NCBI GenBank assembly: GCA_947632005.1
Contig: CANRNU010000024.1
Coordinates: 1 to 34,566, forward strand
Length of the DNA: 34,566 bases
Source of the DNA: an uncultured Oscillospiraceae bacterium
Lineage (GTDB): Bacteria; Bacillota; Clostridia; Oscillospirales; Oscillospiraceae
Direction of reading: 5' to 3'
In this document: piece by piece, positions 9,314 through 17,035 of the stretch
Layout of the letters: every line of letters starts with the position of its first letter
Position numbering within the stretch: the stretch's first letter is position 1
Program-made: the position numbers and the translations under genes
Notes under the pieces: generated by a model
Databases searched by the model: none
Seen by the model: the letters and a program-made list of their open reading frames with translations, nothing else
Told to the model about the DNA's origin: nothing

Positions 9314-10228
9314 ATGGATGACTGGACATTCCAGAATGAAGTGTCCAACGAGGTCCTGGCAAAGGAGAATTACCGGGCCAGCACCAATTTCCGGTGGCTG
9401 GGCAGCTCTCTGAAGGAGACGGAGGAGCTGTGCCTGACGGTCTGCGGGATCGAGCGCTGCCGGTCGGACAAGTCCTACGGTCCCACGGTGCGCCGGGATT
9501 ACCATGTCCATTTCGTGCTCCACGGAAAGGGATATCTGGAGATCGGCGGCCGGCGGTATGCGGTGGGCCGGGGGCAGATCTTTGCCACCCTGCCGGGCAT
9601 GGAGGTATATTACTACGCGGAGCCGTCCGACCCGTGGTTTTACACCTGGGTCTCCTTTTCCGGGGCCCGGGCAGGCGATTTTATGGAGAAGGCCGGCATC
9701 ACGCCGGAGCATCCCGTGCGGGACTGCGTGGTGGAGCCAGAGGAGTTTCTGGCCATCACGGAGAAGATCCTGGACCATCACCAGCTGACGATCGCCAACG
9801 AGCTTCTGCGCACGTCCCTGCTCTACGAGATCATGGCTCTCCTGGTCAGCTCCTGCCATGGGCAGAAGAGAACGGAGGACCGCTACGACTATTCCCAGGA
9901 CACCTATGTCAACGCGGCGCTGGAGTACATCCACCACAATCCGGCCCAGGCCCAAGTGACGGCGATCGCGGATTATATCGGCATCTCCCGCTCCTATCTG
10001 ACCCGTATCTTCCAGGAGAAGATGCACCTGTCCCCCAAGGAGTACATCCTGAACTACCGATTGTCGGAGGCCAGCAGGCTGCTGCGCAGTACAGACCGGA
10101 CGGTCCAGGAGATCGCGGAGGCAGTGGGATATACCAATCCGTTCTCCTTCTCCCAGAGCTTCAAGAAGGTGTTCGGAGCAAGTCCCGCCCACTACCGGGA
10201 GAAAATCGAAAAGAAGCGCTTGGATTAG
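9314..10228 (+). CDS. AraC-family transcriptional regulator
   Basis: A 304-residue regulator with an N-terminal cupin-type sensor domain (about residues 55-160; DYHVHFVLHGKGYLEIGG and RGQIFATLPG) and a C-terminal pair of helix-turn-helix motifs. The first is in VTAIADYIGISRSYLTRIFQ, and the second is in VQEIAEAVGYTNPFSFSQSF, followed by the GASPAHYRE ending that is the AraC signature. Such proteins commonly control sugar uptake and hydrolase genes. The divergent lipoprotein and alpha-galactosidase genes just downstream make an alpha-galactoside response likely (inference). The TAG stop sits exactly in the loop of the terminator hairpin. Confidence 0.93.
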   Translation: MDDWTFQNEVSNEVLAKENYRASTNFRWLGSSLKETEELCLTVCGIERCRSDKSYGPTVRRDYHVHFVLHGKGYLEIGGRRYAVGRGQIFATLPGMEVYYYAEPSDPWFYTWVSFSGARAGDFMEKAGITPEHPVRDCVVEPEEFLAITEKILDHHQLTIANELLRTSLLYEIMALLVSSCHGQKRTEDRYDYSQDTYVNAALEYIHHNPAQAQVTAIADYIGISRSYLTRIFQEKMHLSPKEYILNYRLSEASRLLRSTDRTVQEIAEAVGYTNPFSFSQSFKKVFGASPAHYREKIEKKRLD

Positions 10229-10247
10229 ATCCAAGCGCTTCTTTTTT
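10211..10247. terminator. Terminator whose loop is the AraC stop codon
   Basis: A perfect 15-bp stem (10211-10225 with 10229-10243) closes a three-base loop TAG at 10226-10228, which is the stop codon of the AraC gene. TTTTTT follows on the plus strand (10242-10247). On the minus strand the opposite flank reads TTCTTTTCGATTTTC, so it can also end the converging binding-protein gene. Confidence 0.9.
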
Positions 10248-10257
10248 GGCAGAGAAG

Positions 10258-11565
10258 TTAGTGCTCCACGGGGGTGGCAGAGGTCCAGTAGTCCTGGATG
10301 TTCTTCGCCAGGGTGGCCCGGTCGGCTGCGCCCGCCAGATACTCCTGCATCTTGGCGCCCACCTGGGTGATGTGGTCGGCGGGGTCATAGTCATAGTTGG
10401 GGACCAGCTTGCCGGCGTCCACATACTCTTTCACAGCCGCGCCCAGGTCGTTGTTGCAGGGCACGTCGTTGTTGGAGAAGGGGGAGACCATGCCGCAGGT
10501 GTCGGAGATCAGGGTCTTGCCCTCGTCGGAGTAGACCAGCCAGTTCAGGAAGTCAAAGGCGGCCTGGCGCTGCTCGTCGGTGGTGTACTCGCTGTTGTCC
10601 ACATAGAAGAACTTGGAGCCGCCGCCCACCAGCTTGCCGGTGAAGTCGTCGGTGACGTTCTGGGGCACGGGCATGATGCCCACGTTGCCGGTGTAGTCAT
10701 AGTCGATGATGTCGTTCCACTCCCAGCAGCCGCCGAACTGGAAGGCAACCTCGCCCTCGGACATGGCCTGGTGGACCTGGTCATCCTCCACGGCGATGGG
10801 GCTGGAGGCGAACTTGTTGTACTTCATCAGCGCGTCAAAGGTATCCATCAGGGCGTTGAACTTCTCGTCGCTCATCAGGTCGGCCTCACCGGCATAGAGG
10901 GACTGGACGAAGTTCTCCACATCGGGGCGCTCCTCGTAGACCTGCTGGATGAAGTGGGCGGCCAGAGACCAGTCAGGCTTCAGGATGGAGGTGGGGGCCT
11001 CCATGCCGCCGGCCACCAGCTCGTCGCACATGGCGGTGAAGTCGTCCAGGGTCACGATGGAGGCAGGGTCAAAGGGCTCGCCGGTGATCTTCTCGATGGC
11101 GTCGGCGTTGTAGAGCACGCCCCGGGCCTCCACGCAGACCGGGAAGCCGAGGACCTTGCCGTCCACTGTGATCTCGAAATCGGTGTCGTTGACCCAATCC
11201 TGATCGCTCATATCGGCGCCGTAGGTAGCGCCCACGTCATACACGTCCTTGGCATCCACCATGTTGATGGTGTACGGGTCGCCGGAGGCGTATTTGGCAG
11301 ACAGGTGGGCGGCGACGGTGTCGTTGGAGATAAAGAACTCGATGTGAACGCCGGTCTCTTCCTCATACTGCGCGGCGGCCTGCTCCAGGTACTCGTTGAT
11401 CTCGCTCTTGGTGTTGAAGACCGTGATGGACACTTTGCCGTCGCCGGCGTCTGCGGCGTCGTCGCTTCCGCTCTCGGTGCTCCCGCTGCTTCCGCCGCAG
11501 CCTGCCAGGACGGTCAGGATCAGCGCGGCCACGGTCAGGATGGCTGCCAGTTTTCTGAGTTTCAT
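10258..11565 (-). CDS. ABC-transporter sugar-binding lipoprotein (family 1 solute-binding protein)
   Basis: A 435-residue extracellular binding protein anchored by lipid. The N-terminus is a lipoprotein signal (MKLRKLAAILTVAALILTVL) with lipobox LAGC and lipidated Cys23, then a Ser/Gly/Asp-rich linker. The mature part has the solute-binding family 1 features of oligosaccharide carriers: VSITVFNTKSEINEYLEQAAAQYEEETG near the start in two conserved blocks, FNALMDTFDALMKYNKFAS, EGEVAFQFGGCWEW and QAAFDFLNWLVYSDEGKTL. A GAGGAGG site precedes the ATG. No permease or ATPase gene is nearby, so it must pair with components elsewhere. An alpha-galactoside ligand is inferred from the adjacent GH27 gene. 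Confidence 0.9.
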   Translation of the reverse strand: MKLRKLAAILTVAALILTVLAGCGGSSGSTESGSDDAADAGDGKVSITVFNTKSEINEYLEQAAAQYEEETGVHIEFFISNDTVAAHLSAKYASGDPYTINMVDAKDVYDVGATYGADMSDQDWVNDTDFEITVDGKVLGFPVCVEARGVLYNADAIEKITGEPFDPASIVTLDDFTAMCDELVAGGMEAPTSILKPDWSLAAHFIQQVYEERPDVENFVQSLYAGEADLMSDEKFNALMDTFDALMKYNKFASSPIAVEDDQVHQAMSEGEVAFQFGGCWEWNDIIDYDYTGNVGIMPVPQNVTDDFTGKLVGGGSKFFYVDNSEYTTDEQRQAAFDFLNWLVYSDEGKTLISDTCGMVSPFSNNDVPCNNDLGAAVKEYVDAGKLVPNYDYDPADHITQVGAKMQEYLAGAADRATLAKNIQDYWTSATPVEH

Positions 11566-11626
11566 TTGGGTTCCTCCTCGTATAAAATAATAGTTATATT
11601 TGTCCGGCTTCTGTCTTCCGGAGATC

Positions 11627-11839
11627 TCACAGGGAACAAAACAGGGTGCAGCCCGTCTGCTTGTAGTACCGGATACGCCGGTCTATATCCTCGACGGTGA
11701 CGCCAAAGGCCCCGGCCAGACAGGCTTTGCAGTAATAACGGGTGGTCCCCCGGTTGACGAGACGCTTGGTGATGGCCGCCTCGTCCCGGCCTATGGGGGC
11801 GCCGCAGCCGCAGCAGCGGCTTCCGTTCGGCTCAGACAT
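11627..11839 (-). CDS. Small zinc-ribbon protein, function unknown
   Basis: A 70-residue basic protein with two CxxC knuckles, Cys9-x-x-Cys12 (CCGCG) and Cys37-x-x-Cys40 (YYCKACLA), 24 residues apart, the layout of a zinc ribbon. The middle ITKRLVNRGTTRYYC and the tail FGVTVEDIDRRIRYYKQTGCTLF resemble a short conserved family of unknown function seen in Clostridia (from memory, not searched). The ATG at 11839 overlaps the end of the alpha-galactosidase gene by 8 bases, indicating translational coupling; longer upstream starts in this frame run through the alpha-galactosidase gene and are unsupported. A DNA- or RNA-binding or regulatory role is only a guess. Confidence 0.7.
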   Translation of the reverse strand: MSEPNGSRCCGCGAPIGRDEAAITKRLVNRGTTRYYCKACLAGAFGVTVEDIDRRIRYYKQTGCTLFCSL

Positions 11840-13028
11840 CGGCCTCCACCGCGGAGCACAGGTACAGCCGGCAGTCGTGGCCGGGGACCTTGACACGGAA
11901 AAAGTCCCGGACCAGACCCAGGTCCTCCCCGGTGAACACGTCCCGCATGCGGACAGCCAGACCGCTGTGGTAGGGGATGCCCGCGTCGGCAAAGGTGCAC
12001 AGCACCTCCTGCTCTGTCTCGAACAGGTTGTAGCAGGCGATGACGAATCCGCCGCCGGCCAGCAGCTTCAGGAAGGTGAGAAGCTGGCCGCTCACGCACC
12101 GCAGCGGCTCCACCGCATCCGCCCGCTCCTCCTCCGCCACCGGCACATGGGCGCTCCGGCGGCCCATCAGGTAGGGGGGACGGCACGCCTCGTCCTGGTC
12201 GATGGCGATCAGGGTCTCGTTCTGCACCAGCGCTTTCATGGCCGGGCAGAGGGTCCGCAGGTCGGCCCCCAGAAACAGCGGCGTGCCGGCCAGGCACCAC
12301 AGGGAGAACTGCATCCGGTACTCGTTGTCGGTGCAGGGCTTTCCGATGGCCACGTTGCCCCGGTTGTACATCCCCACCGTGAGCATATCCAGGTCGTTGA
12401 AGCAGTAAGGCCCCGACTGGGACAGATGGTCCAGCTGGGAGAGGAAGTTTCGCAGGAAGGACTGATAGTTGTCGAAGATGTCGCCGGTGGAGCGGTAGGT
12501 GTGGGCCCCCACGGAGCGCATCCAGTCCCAGGACTGGCAGCTGCCCCAGTTGCAGGCGGCAAACAGGATCTCCCGTCCCGTGGCCCGCAGAGCCATGCTC
12601 ATGGTCAGGTAACGGTTTTTGCAGTCGGCGTTTTCCGGGAAGTTGCAAAAGTCATATTTCAGATAGTCGATGCCCCAGGAGGCGAACAGCCGGGCGTCCT
12701 CGAATTCGTGGTCGTAGCTGGAGGGGTAACCCGCGCAGGTGAGCACACCGGCGCAGGAGTAGATGCCCAGCTTCAGGCCCTTCTCGTGGACATAGTCGGC
12801 GATATATTTGATCCCGTGGGGGAATTTTGCCGGGTCCGGCACCAGGCGGCCAGCCTCGTCCCGGCTCTTCAGGGCCCAACAGTCGTCGATGACCAGATAC
12901 CGGTACCCCATATCCCGGTAACCGTCCGCCGCCAGGATGTCGGCCATCTCCAGGACCAGCGCCTCGCTGATGTCGGGGCCAAAGGTGTTCCAGGAGTTCC
13001 AGCCCATGGGTGGGAGCCTTCCGATCAT
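11832..13028 (-). CDS. Alpha-galactosidase, glycoside hydrolase family 27
   Basis: A 398-residue retaining hydrolase that removes terminal alpha-1,6-galactose from melibiose, raffinose-type sugars or galactomannan fragments. It opens with the GH27 signature PPMGWNSWNTFG and continues with YLVIDDCW. The catalytic nucleophile is Asp126 in YLKYDFCN, and the acid/base Asp lies in NDLDML (residues 211-216), where most relatives have NDPDML. The C-terminal part is a beta-sandwich. There is no signal peptide, so the enzyme is cytoplasmic and acts on imported oligosaccharide. The ATG at 13028 is chosen because AGGAGG lies 8 bases upstream and the GH27 core starts right there; an in-frame extension to 13148 is not credible. 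Confidence 0.93.
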   Translation of the reverse strand: MIGRLPPMGWNSWNTFGPDISEALVLEMADILAADGYRDMGYRYLVIDDCWALKSRDEAGRLVPDPAKFPHGIKYIADYVHEKGLKLGIYSCAGVLTCAGYPSSYDHEFEDARLFASWGIDYLKYDFCNFPENADCKNRYLTMSMALRATGREILFAACNWGSCQSWDWMRSVGAHTYRSTGDIFDNYQSFLRNFLSQLDHLSQSGPYCFNDLDMLTVGMYNRGNVAIGKPCTDNEYRMQFSLWCLAGTPLFLGADLRTLCPAMKALVQNETLIAIDQDEACRPPYLMGRRSAHVPVAEEERADAVEPLRCVSGQLLTFLKLLAGGGFVIACYNLFETEQEVLCTFADAGIPYHSGLAVRMRDVFTGEDLGLVRDFFRVKVPGHDCRLYLCSAVEADV

Positions 13029-13209
13029 GCTTTCCGCCTCCTCGCCTGTCGTGATAATGCAATTGTAGCGTGCAGCGGACCAAAGGACCATCTGTTGACG
13101 TCGCATGGGGATTGTATTTTGCGAACACAGATTTTGCGGCGGCAGCATGTCACAATCGTCCCCGAACCGGTGATATTCTTAATGACGGCCGCCGAAAGGA
13201 GTTGATCGC

Positions 13210-13770
13210 GTGACAGAACAGCAAGCCCTTGACCGCCTGAAGGAGCGGGACCCGGCGGGCCTGGAATGGCTCATCCGCCGGTACACGCCCTATATAGGTG
13301 CGGTCATCTGGAATATCATCGGCAGCGCCATGACAGCCCAGGATGCGGAGGAGCTGGCCTCCGACGTGTTCCTGGCCCTGTGGCAGAACGCCGGAAAAAC
13401 CCGGCCCGGGCAGGTGAAAAGCTACCTGGCCGCCATCGCCCGGCACAAGGCCATCAACCGCCTCCGGGAGCGGGGCGTGGAGCTGGGCTCGGAGGAGGAC
13501 GTGCTCGCCCTCACCGCCGAGGGCCCTGAGTCCACCGTGGAGGAACGGGAGATCGCCCGGCTGGTCCGCCAGGGGGTGGACAGCCTGGACATGCCGGACC
13601 GGGAGATATTCCTGCGGTTCTATTACTACTGCCAGAGCACGGCCCGCATCGGCCGGGAGATGGGCCTCACGCCCCCGGCGGTGCGAAAGCGCCTGGAGCG
13701 GGGCCGGGACAAATTGAAGCGCTACTTTGAAGAAAGGGGACACACAGATGCGCTATCGGACATTGTATGA
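13210..13770 (+). CDS. ECF-type RNA polymerase sigma factor
   Basis: A 186-residue alternative sigma factor. Region 2 is visible from about residue 20 (LEWLIRRYTPYI) through AQDAEELASDVFLALWQ and YLAAIARHKAINRLRER, which contact core polymerase and the -10 element. Region 4 at about 135-180 (FLRFYYYCQSTARIGREMG, then PPAVRKRLERGRDKLKRYF) binds the -35 element. The start is GTG at 13210, with AAAGGAG 8 bases upstream. It overlaps the next gene, a membrane protein, by 23 bases, the arrangement of a sigma/anti-sigma pair. Candidate self-recognition sequences upstream (TGTCACAA near 13148, TATTCTTA near 13174) cannot be confirmed by eye. Confidence 0.9.
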   Translation: MTEQQALDRLKERDPAGLEWLIRRYTPYIGAVIWNIIGSAMTAQDAEELASDVFLALWQNAGKTRPGQVKSYLAAIARHKAINRLRERGVELGSEEDVLALTAEGPESTVEEREIARLVRQGVDSLDMPDREIFLRFYYYCQSTARIGREMGLTPPAVRKRLERGRDKLKRYFEERGHTDALSDIV

Positions 13771-15463
13771 ACTGATGGACCACTATCAGGACGATGAAGT
13801 GGACCTTGCGGAGGAAAGCCCGGTGGATACGGACCGGGTGCTGGAGATGACCATGTCCCGGCTGGGCCCCCAGGCGGCCTCCCGCCGGCGGGCAGCAAAA
13901 CGCCGCCCGGCCAGGAACACCCTGCGGACCGCCCTCATCGCGGCAGCCATCGCCGCGGCCATGTCCGTCACCGCCTACGCGGTGTATCAGGCAACGGTCG
14001 AGGACTATATCATCCCGGAGGAGACGGCGGAGGAACAGGTCCCGCCCCCGGCCATCCCGGAGACGGAGGCCCCCGCCGAGCCCACGGATGCGCCCGTCTC
14101 CCGGCTGTCCCTGGTGGGCTATCAGGGCACGCCGGAATATGAGGCGTATGTGGAGTGGGACACCTGGCAGAAGGAAAATCCCACCGACTTCTCCGCCGTG
14201 GACAACGATGACAGCTACTTTGAGACGGAGAAGAACTATGCCGCCCTGTACGGCGCATACTTCAAAGCCCAGGCGGAGAAGCTGGACGAGATCATGGCAA
14301 AGCACGGCCTTGTGCCCCTGGAGGACATGCACTTCGTCTACGCCCCCGAGGAGGTCTATGACTTTCTGGGCACGGACCCCTTCCTCCCGGAAGGGAGCTG
14401 GGGCAGCGGCTATGTGTACAACGACGGCACCTTCAAGCTGGAGGCCATCGACTTTGGCACAGAGGACCTGAACGGCACCCTCTTTGTCAGCTGCAAGGGC
14501 TCCTTTGCCCGGATATTCGGCGGGGTCCCGGCGGACTATGAGGAGTGGAGCTACACCACCGCCTCCGGCCAGACCGTGGACCTGGTGATGGGAACGAACG
14601 GCGCACTGATGCTCCTGGAGACGGACGGCGCCTACATCCACCTGAGCGTGAACATGGGCACCGAGGCGGTGTATCGGACAGAGGACATGCTGCCCATATC
14701 GAAAGAACAGTACACAGCCGATCTCCAGCGGGACGCAGAGGACGGGGCCATCAGCCAGGAGGCACTGGCCGAGGCCATGGAGAACATCGACGAGAAGTAT
14801 CAGGAATACCTGGATATCAACTTCGGCGATGTGGACCTGGCCGCTCCCATCCAGAGCGCCTATACCAAGGCGGACCTGGAAAAACTTGCCGACAGCGTGG
14901 GCTTTGATGTCCTGGCGGAGCGCTTTGACGGGTCCGTGACCCGGGAGCAGGCCACAGAGGACTACTACGCCTTCATCCAGCGCCTGGAGAGCGCCACGGA
15001 CACCTACAACCGAACCGAGGACGCGGACGCGGCCATTGCCGCCATCGGGGACTATTACCTGAAGGACCTGGAGGGCTTCTCCATGTACTCCGTCAGCGGC
15101 CAGACGGCAGATGATCCCATGGTGGGGGACGGCTGCAACTATGTGATCCGCCGGTACCAGGGTTCCGCCGGAGGCGGGATCGACCTGTCCTGGTCGGACG
15201 CCACAGAGCTCAGCGAGCTGTCCCCCCTGAAGGAGACGGAGGACGGCGAGGAGATCTACCCGGAGACGGAGCAGGTCACGGTGCAGGGCCACGAGGCCCG
15301 GTACTGGTCCGATGACGAGATCGGCGCCGAAGTGGAGTGGCTGGACCAGGAGCAGGGCCTGCGGTTTCGGGTGACCGCCTGGTGGGGCGGCAGCATGGGC
15401 GTGCCCTGGACCCTGGAGAAGGACGAGCTTTTGGCCATCGCCGAGAGCGTCACAGCCCAATAA
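13748..15463 (+). CDS. Probable membrane anti-sigma factor / sensor with DUF4367-like C-terminus
   Basis: A 571-residue single-pass membrane protein. The acidic N-terminal cytoplasmic segment (about 1-57; YELMDHYQDDEVDLAEESP) could bind the sigma factor encoded just upstream. One membrane segment spans about residues 58-80 (LRTALIAAAIAAAMSVTAYAV), and about 490 residues lie outside. The last 60 residues (VTVQGHEARYWSDDEIGAEVEW, ending EKDELLAIAESV) resemble DUF4367, a domain found in anti-sigma-linked proteins of Clostridia. The long external middle part is not recognised. ATG 13748 is chosen with AAGGGGA upstream; a TTG seven codons earlier is less likely. Its overlap with the sigma gene supports a regulatory pair; function is inferred from this arrangement. 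Confidence 0.75.
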   Translation: MRYRTLYELMDHYQDDEVDLAEESPVDTDRVLEMTMSRLGPQAASRRRAAKRRPARNTLRTALIAAAIAAAMSVTAYAVYQATVEDYIIPEETAEEQVPPPAIPETEAPAEPTDAPVSRLSLVGYQGTPEYEAYVEWDTWQKENPTDFSAVDNDDSYFETEKNYAALYGAYFKAQAEKLDEIMAKHGLVPLEDMHFVYAPEEVYDFLGTDPFLPEGSWGSGYVYNDGTFKLEAIDFGTEDLNGTLFVSCKGSFARIFGGVPADYEEWSYTTASGQTVDLVMGTNGALMLLETDGAYIHLSVNMGTEAVYRTEDMLPISKEQYTADLQRDAEDGAISQEALAEAMENIDEKYQEYLDINFGDVDLAAPIQSAYTKADLEKLADSVGFDVLAERFDGSVTREQATEDYYAFIQRLESATDTYNRTEDADAAIAAIGDYYLKDLEGFSMYSVSGQTADDPMVGDGCNYVIRRYQGSAGGGIDLSWSDATELSELSPLKETEDGEEIYPETEQVTVQGHEARYWSDDEIGAEVEWLDQEQGLRFRVTAWWGGSMGVPWTLEKDELLAIAESVTAQ

Positions 15464-15471
15464 AACAGCGG

Positions 15472-15501
15472 AGCGCCCTCCCTTGCGGGAGGGCGCTTTT
15501 T
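15472..15501 (+). terminator. Terminator after the anti-sigma gene
   Basis: An 11-bp perfect stem (AGCGCCCTCCC with 15487-15497), tetraloop TTGC and TTTTT at 15497-15501. Eight bases after the stop codon. Its loop and first stem bases form TTGCGG, a candidate -35 box for tadA. Confidence 0.92.
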
Positions 15502-15511
15502 GTGCCATAAT
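15483..15511 (+). promoter_or_regulatory. Candidate extended -10 promoter for tadA, overlapping the terminator
   Basis: TTGCGG at 15483-15488, a 17-base spacer and CATAAT at 15506-15511, with TGC immediately before the -10 (extended -10). The spacing and -35 sequence are identical to those of the promoter at 1528-1556, and again the -35 falls in a terminator loop. Confidence 0.5.
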
Positions 15512-15528
15512 ACCTGTGAGGTGATCGT

Positions 15529-15987
15529 ATGGAGCGGGAGGACTACATGCGCCTGGCCCTGGCCGAGGCGAAGAAGGCCCTGGGGACCGGGGATGTGCCG
15601 GTAGGCTGCATTGTGGCAGACGCCGCCGGGCATATCATCGGCCGGGGTCGGAACCGGCGGGAGGAGAAAAAAAACGCCGTCCGCCACGCGGAGATCGAGG
15701 CCATCGAGGCTGCCTGTGCCGCGAAAGGCACCTGGCGGCTGGATGGCTGCGCCCTCTATGTGACGCTGGAGCCCTGCCCCATGTGCGCCGGGGCCATTTT
15801 GAACGCCCGCATCCCCACGGTGGTCTATGGGGCCAAGGAGCCCCAGACCGGTTCCTGCGGCAGCGTGTTGAACCTCTTCGAGGAGCGCTACGGATTCCAT
15901 CCCGCCATCTACGGCGGCGTCCTGGCAGAGGAGTGCGCCGGGATATTGCAGGAGTTTTTCCAGGACATGCGAAACGCCTCCCCCTGA
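15529..15987 (+). CDS. tadA: tRNA-specific adenosine-34 deaminase
   Basis: A 152-residue zinc deaminase that converts A34 to inosine in tRNA-Arg(ACG), allowing CGN decoding. The cytidine/deoxycytidylate deaminase motifs are present: HAE at residues 53-55 (zinc ligand and proton-shuttling Glu) and PCPMC at 82-86 (zinc ligands), plus the TadA phrases GDVPVGCIV and GRGRNRREE. Length is typical. The ATG follows GAGGTGATC, an almost complete match to the 16S anti-Shine-Dalgarno sequence. The TGA stop lies in the loop of the terminator hairpin. Tad relatives such as guanine deaminase are excluded by the PCPMCAGAI context. Confidence 0.95.
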   Translation: MEREDYMRLALAEAKKALGTGDVPVGCIVADAAGHIIGRGRNRREEKKNAVRHAEIEAIEAACAAKGTWRLDGCALYVTLEPCPMCAGAILNARIPTVVYGAKEPQTGSCGSVLNLFEERYGFHPAIYGGVLAEECAGILQEFFQDMRNASP

Positions 15988-16002
15988 CGGGGAGGCGTTT
16001 TT
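15972..16002. terminator. Terminator whose loop holds the tadA stop codon
   Basis: A perfect 12-bp stem (AAACGCCTCCCC with 15989-16000) closes the loop CTGAC, in which TGA (15985-15987) is the tadA stop. TTTTT follows on the plus strand (15998-16002). It also lies just beyond the stop of the converging glycosyltransferase gene, where it may act weakly on the minus strand. Confidence 0.88.
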
Positions 16003-16006
16003 GCTG

Positions 16007-16951
16007 TCACTTGATCTTCGTCACACCGTCGCCGTTGGTCTCGGCGATGATAAAGTGGGGCCGGTGCTTGGCTTCCAGGTACGTCTTGGCCAGATACTGG
16101 CCGATGATGCCCAGGCAGAACAGCTGCAGTCCGCCCACAAAGATGATGACGGACATGGTGGAGGCCCAGCCGGCCACCGGGTCCCCAAAGATGAGTTTGC
16201 GGATCACCACGAACGCCAGCATGAGGAAGGCGAACACGGTCATGATGAAGCCGAATACGGACACAAAGCTCAGCGGCGCCTGGGAGAAGTTGATGATGCC
16301 GTCCAGGGCGTATTTCGTCAGGCCCCAAAAACTCCACTTGGTCTTTCCGGCCACCCGCTCCACGTTCTCATAGGGTATCCAGAAGGTGCGGAAGCCCACC
16401 CAGCTGAACAGGCCCTTGGAGAAGCGGTTGTACTCACTCATGGAGACGATGGCGTCCACCATCTCCCGCTTCATCAGCCGGAAATCCCGGGCCCCGTCCA
16501 CCACCTCCGTGTCGGAGAAGTGGTTGATGAGCTTGTAAAACCGCCGGGCAAACCAGCTCCGCACCGGGGGTTCCCCCGCCCGGCTGACCCGGCGGGCCGC
16601 CACGCAGTCATACTCCCCTGTCCGGAGCTTTTCCAGCATCCCGGGCAGCAGAGACGGCGGGTCCTGCATGTCCGCGTCCATCACCGCCACATAATCTCCC
16701 CTGGCGTTGCAAAAGCCCGCGTACATGGCGGCCTCCTTGCCGAAATTCCGGGAGAGGGACAGATAGACCACATGGCTGTCCTTTTCCGCCAGGTCTTTCA
16801 TGACGGAAAGCGTCCCGTCCCTGGACCCGTCGTTGACCAGCAGCAGCTCATACTCGCAGTCCATCCCCTCTGCCACGGCGGTGCACTCTTTGTAAAACAG
16901 GGGCAGTGCCTCCTCTTCATCATAGCAGGGAACGATCAGAGACAGAAGCAT
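16007..16951 (-). CDS. GT2 membrane glycosyltransferase (DPM1/GtrB-like, polyprenyl-phosphate sugar synthase)
   Basis: A 314-residue family 2 glycosyltransferase that probably moves a sugar from a nucleotide donor to undecaprenyl phosphate on the inner membrane face. The GT-A domain has LIVPCYDEEEALP, VNDGSRDGT (residues 39-47), NFGKEAAMYAGF and the metal-binding DADMQDPP (92-99). Two C-terminal membrane hairpin segments follow at about 230-255 and 266-290 (SVFGFIMTVFAFLMLAFVV; SVIIFVGGLQLFCLGIIG). This is the GtrB/DPMS layout. AAAGGAGG precedes the ATG. It is the last gene of the long minus-strand run and is a paralogue of the gene directly upstream. It could supply the lipid-linked sugar used by the PMT-type enzyme at 1624 (inference). 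Confidence 0.9.
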   Translation of the reverse strand: MLLSLIVPCYDEEEALPLFYKECTAVAEGMDCEYELLLVNDGSRDGTLSVMKDLAEKDSHVVYLSLSRNFGKEAAMYAGFCNARGDYVAVMDADMQDPPSLLPGMLEKLRTGEYDCVAARRVSRAGEPPVRSWFARRFYKLINHFSDTEVVDGARDFRLMKREMVDAIVSMSEYNRFSKGLFSWVGFRTFWIPYENVERVAGKTKWSFWGLTKYALDGIINFSQAPLSFVSVFGFIMTVFAFLMLAFVVIRKLIFGDPVAGWASTMSVIIFVGGLQLFCLGIIGQYLAKTYLEAKHRPHFIIAETNGDGVTKIK

Positions 16952-17035
16952 GAAATATCCTCCTTTGCGGGGCCTGTGTTTTCTATCCGCATCACGCGCT
17001 TCGGACCGAGCGGTCCCAAGGGAACGCCGCCGGTA

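Noticed and set aside
13029-13148. 40-codon N-terminal extension of the alpha-galactosidase
   Set aside because: No ribosome-binding site, no family similarity; the inner ATG has AGGAGG and begins right at the GH27 core.
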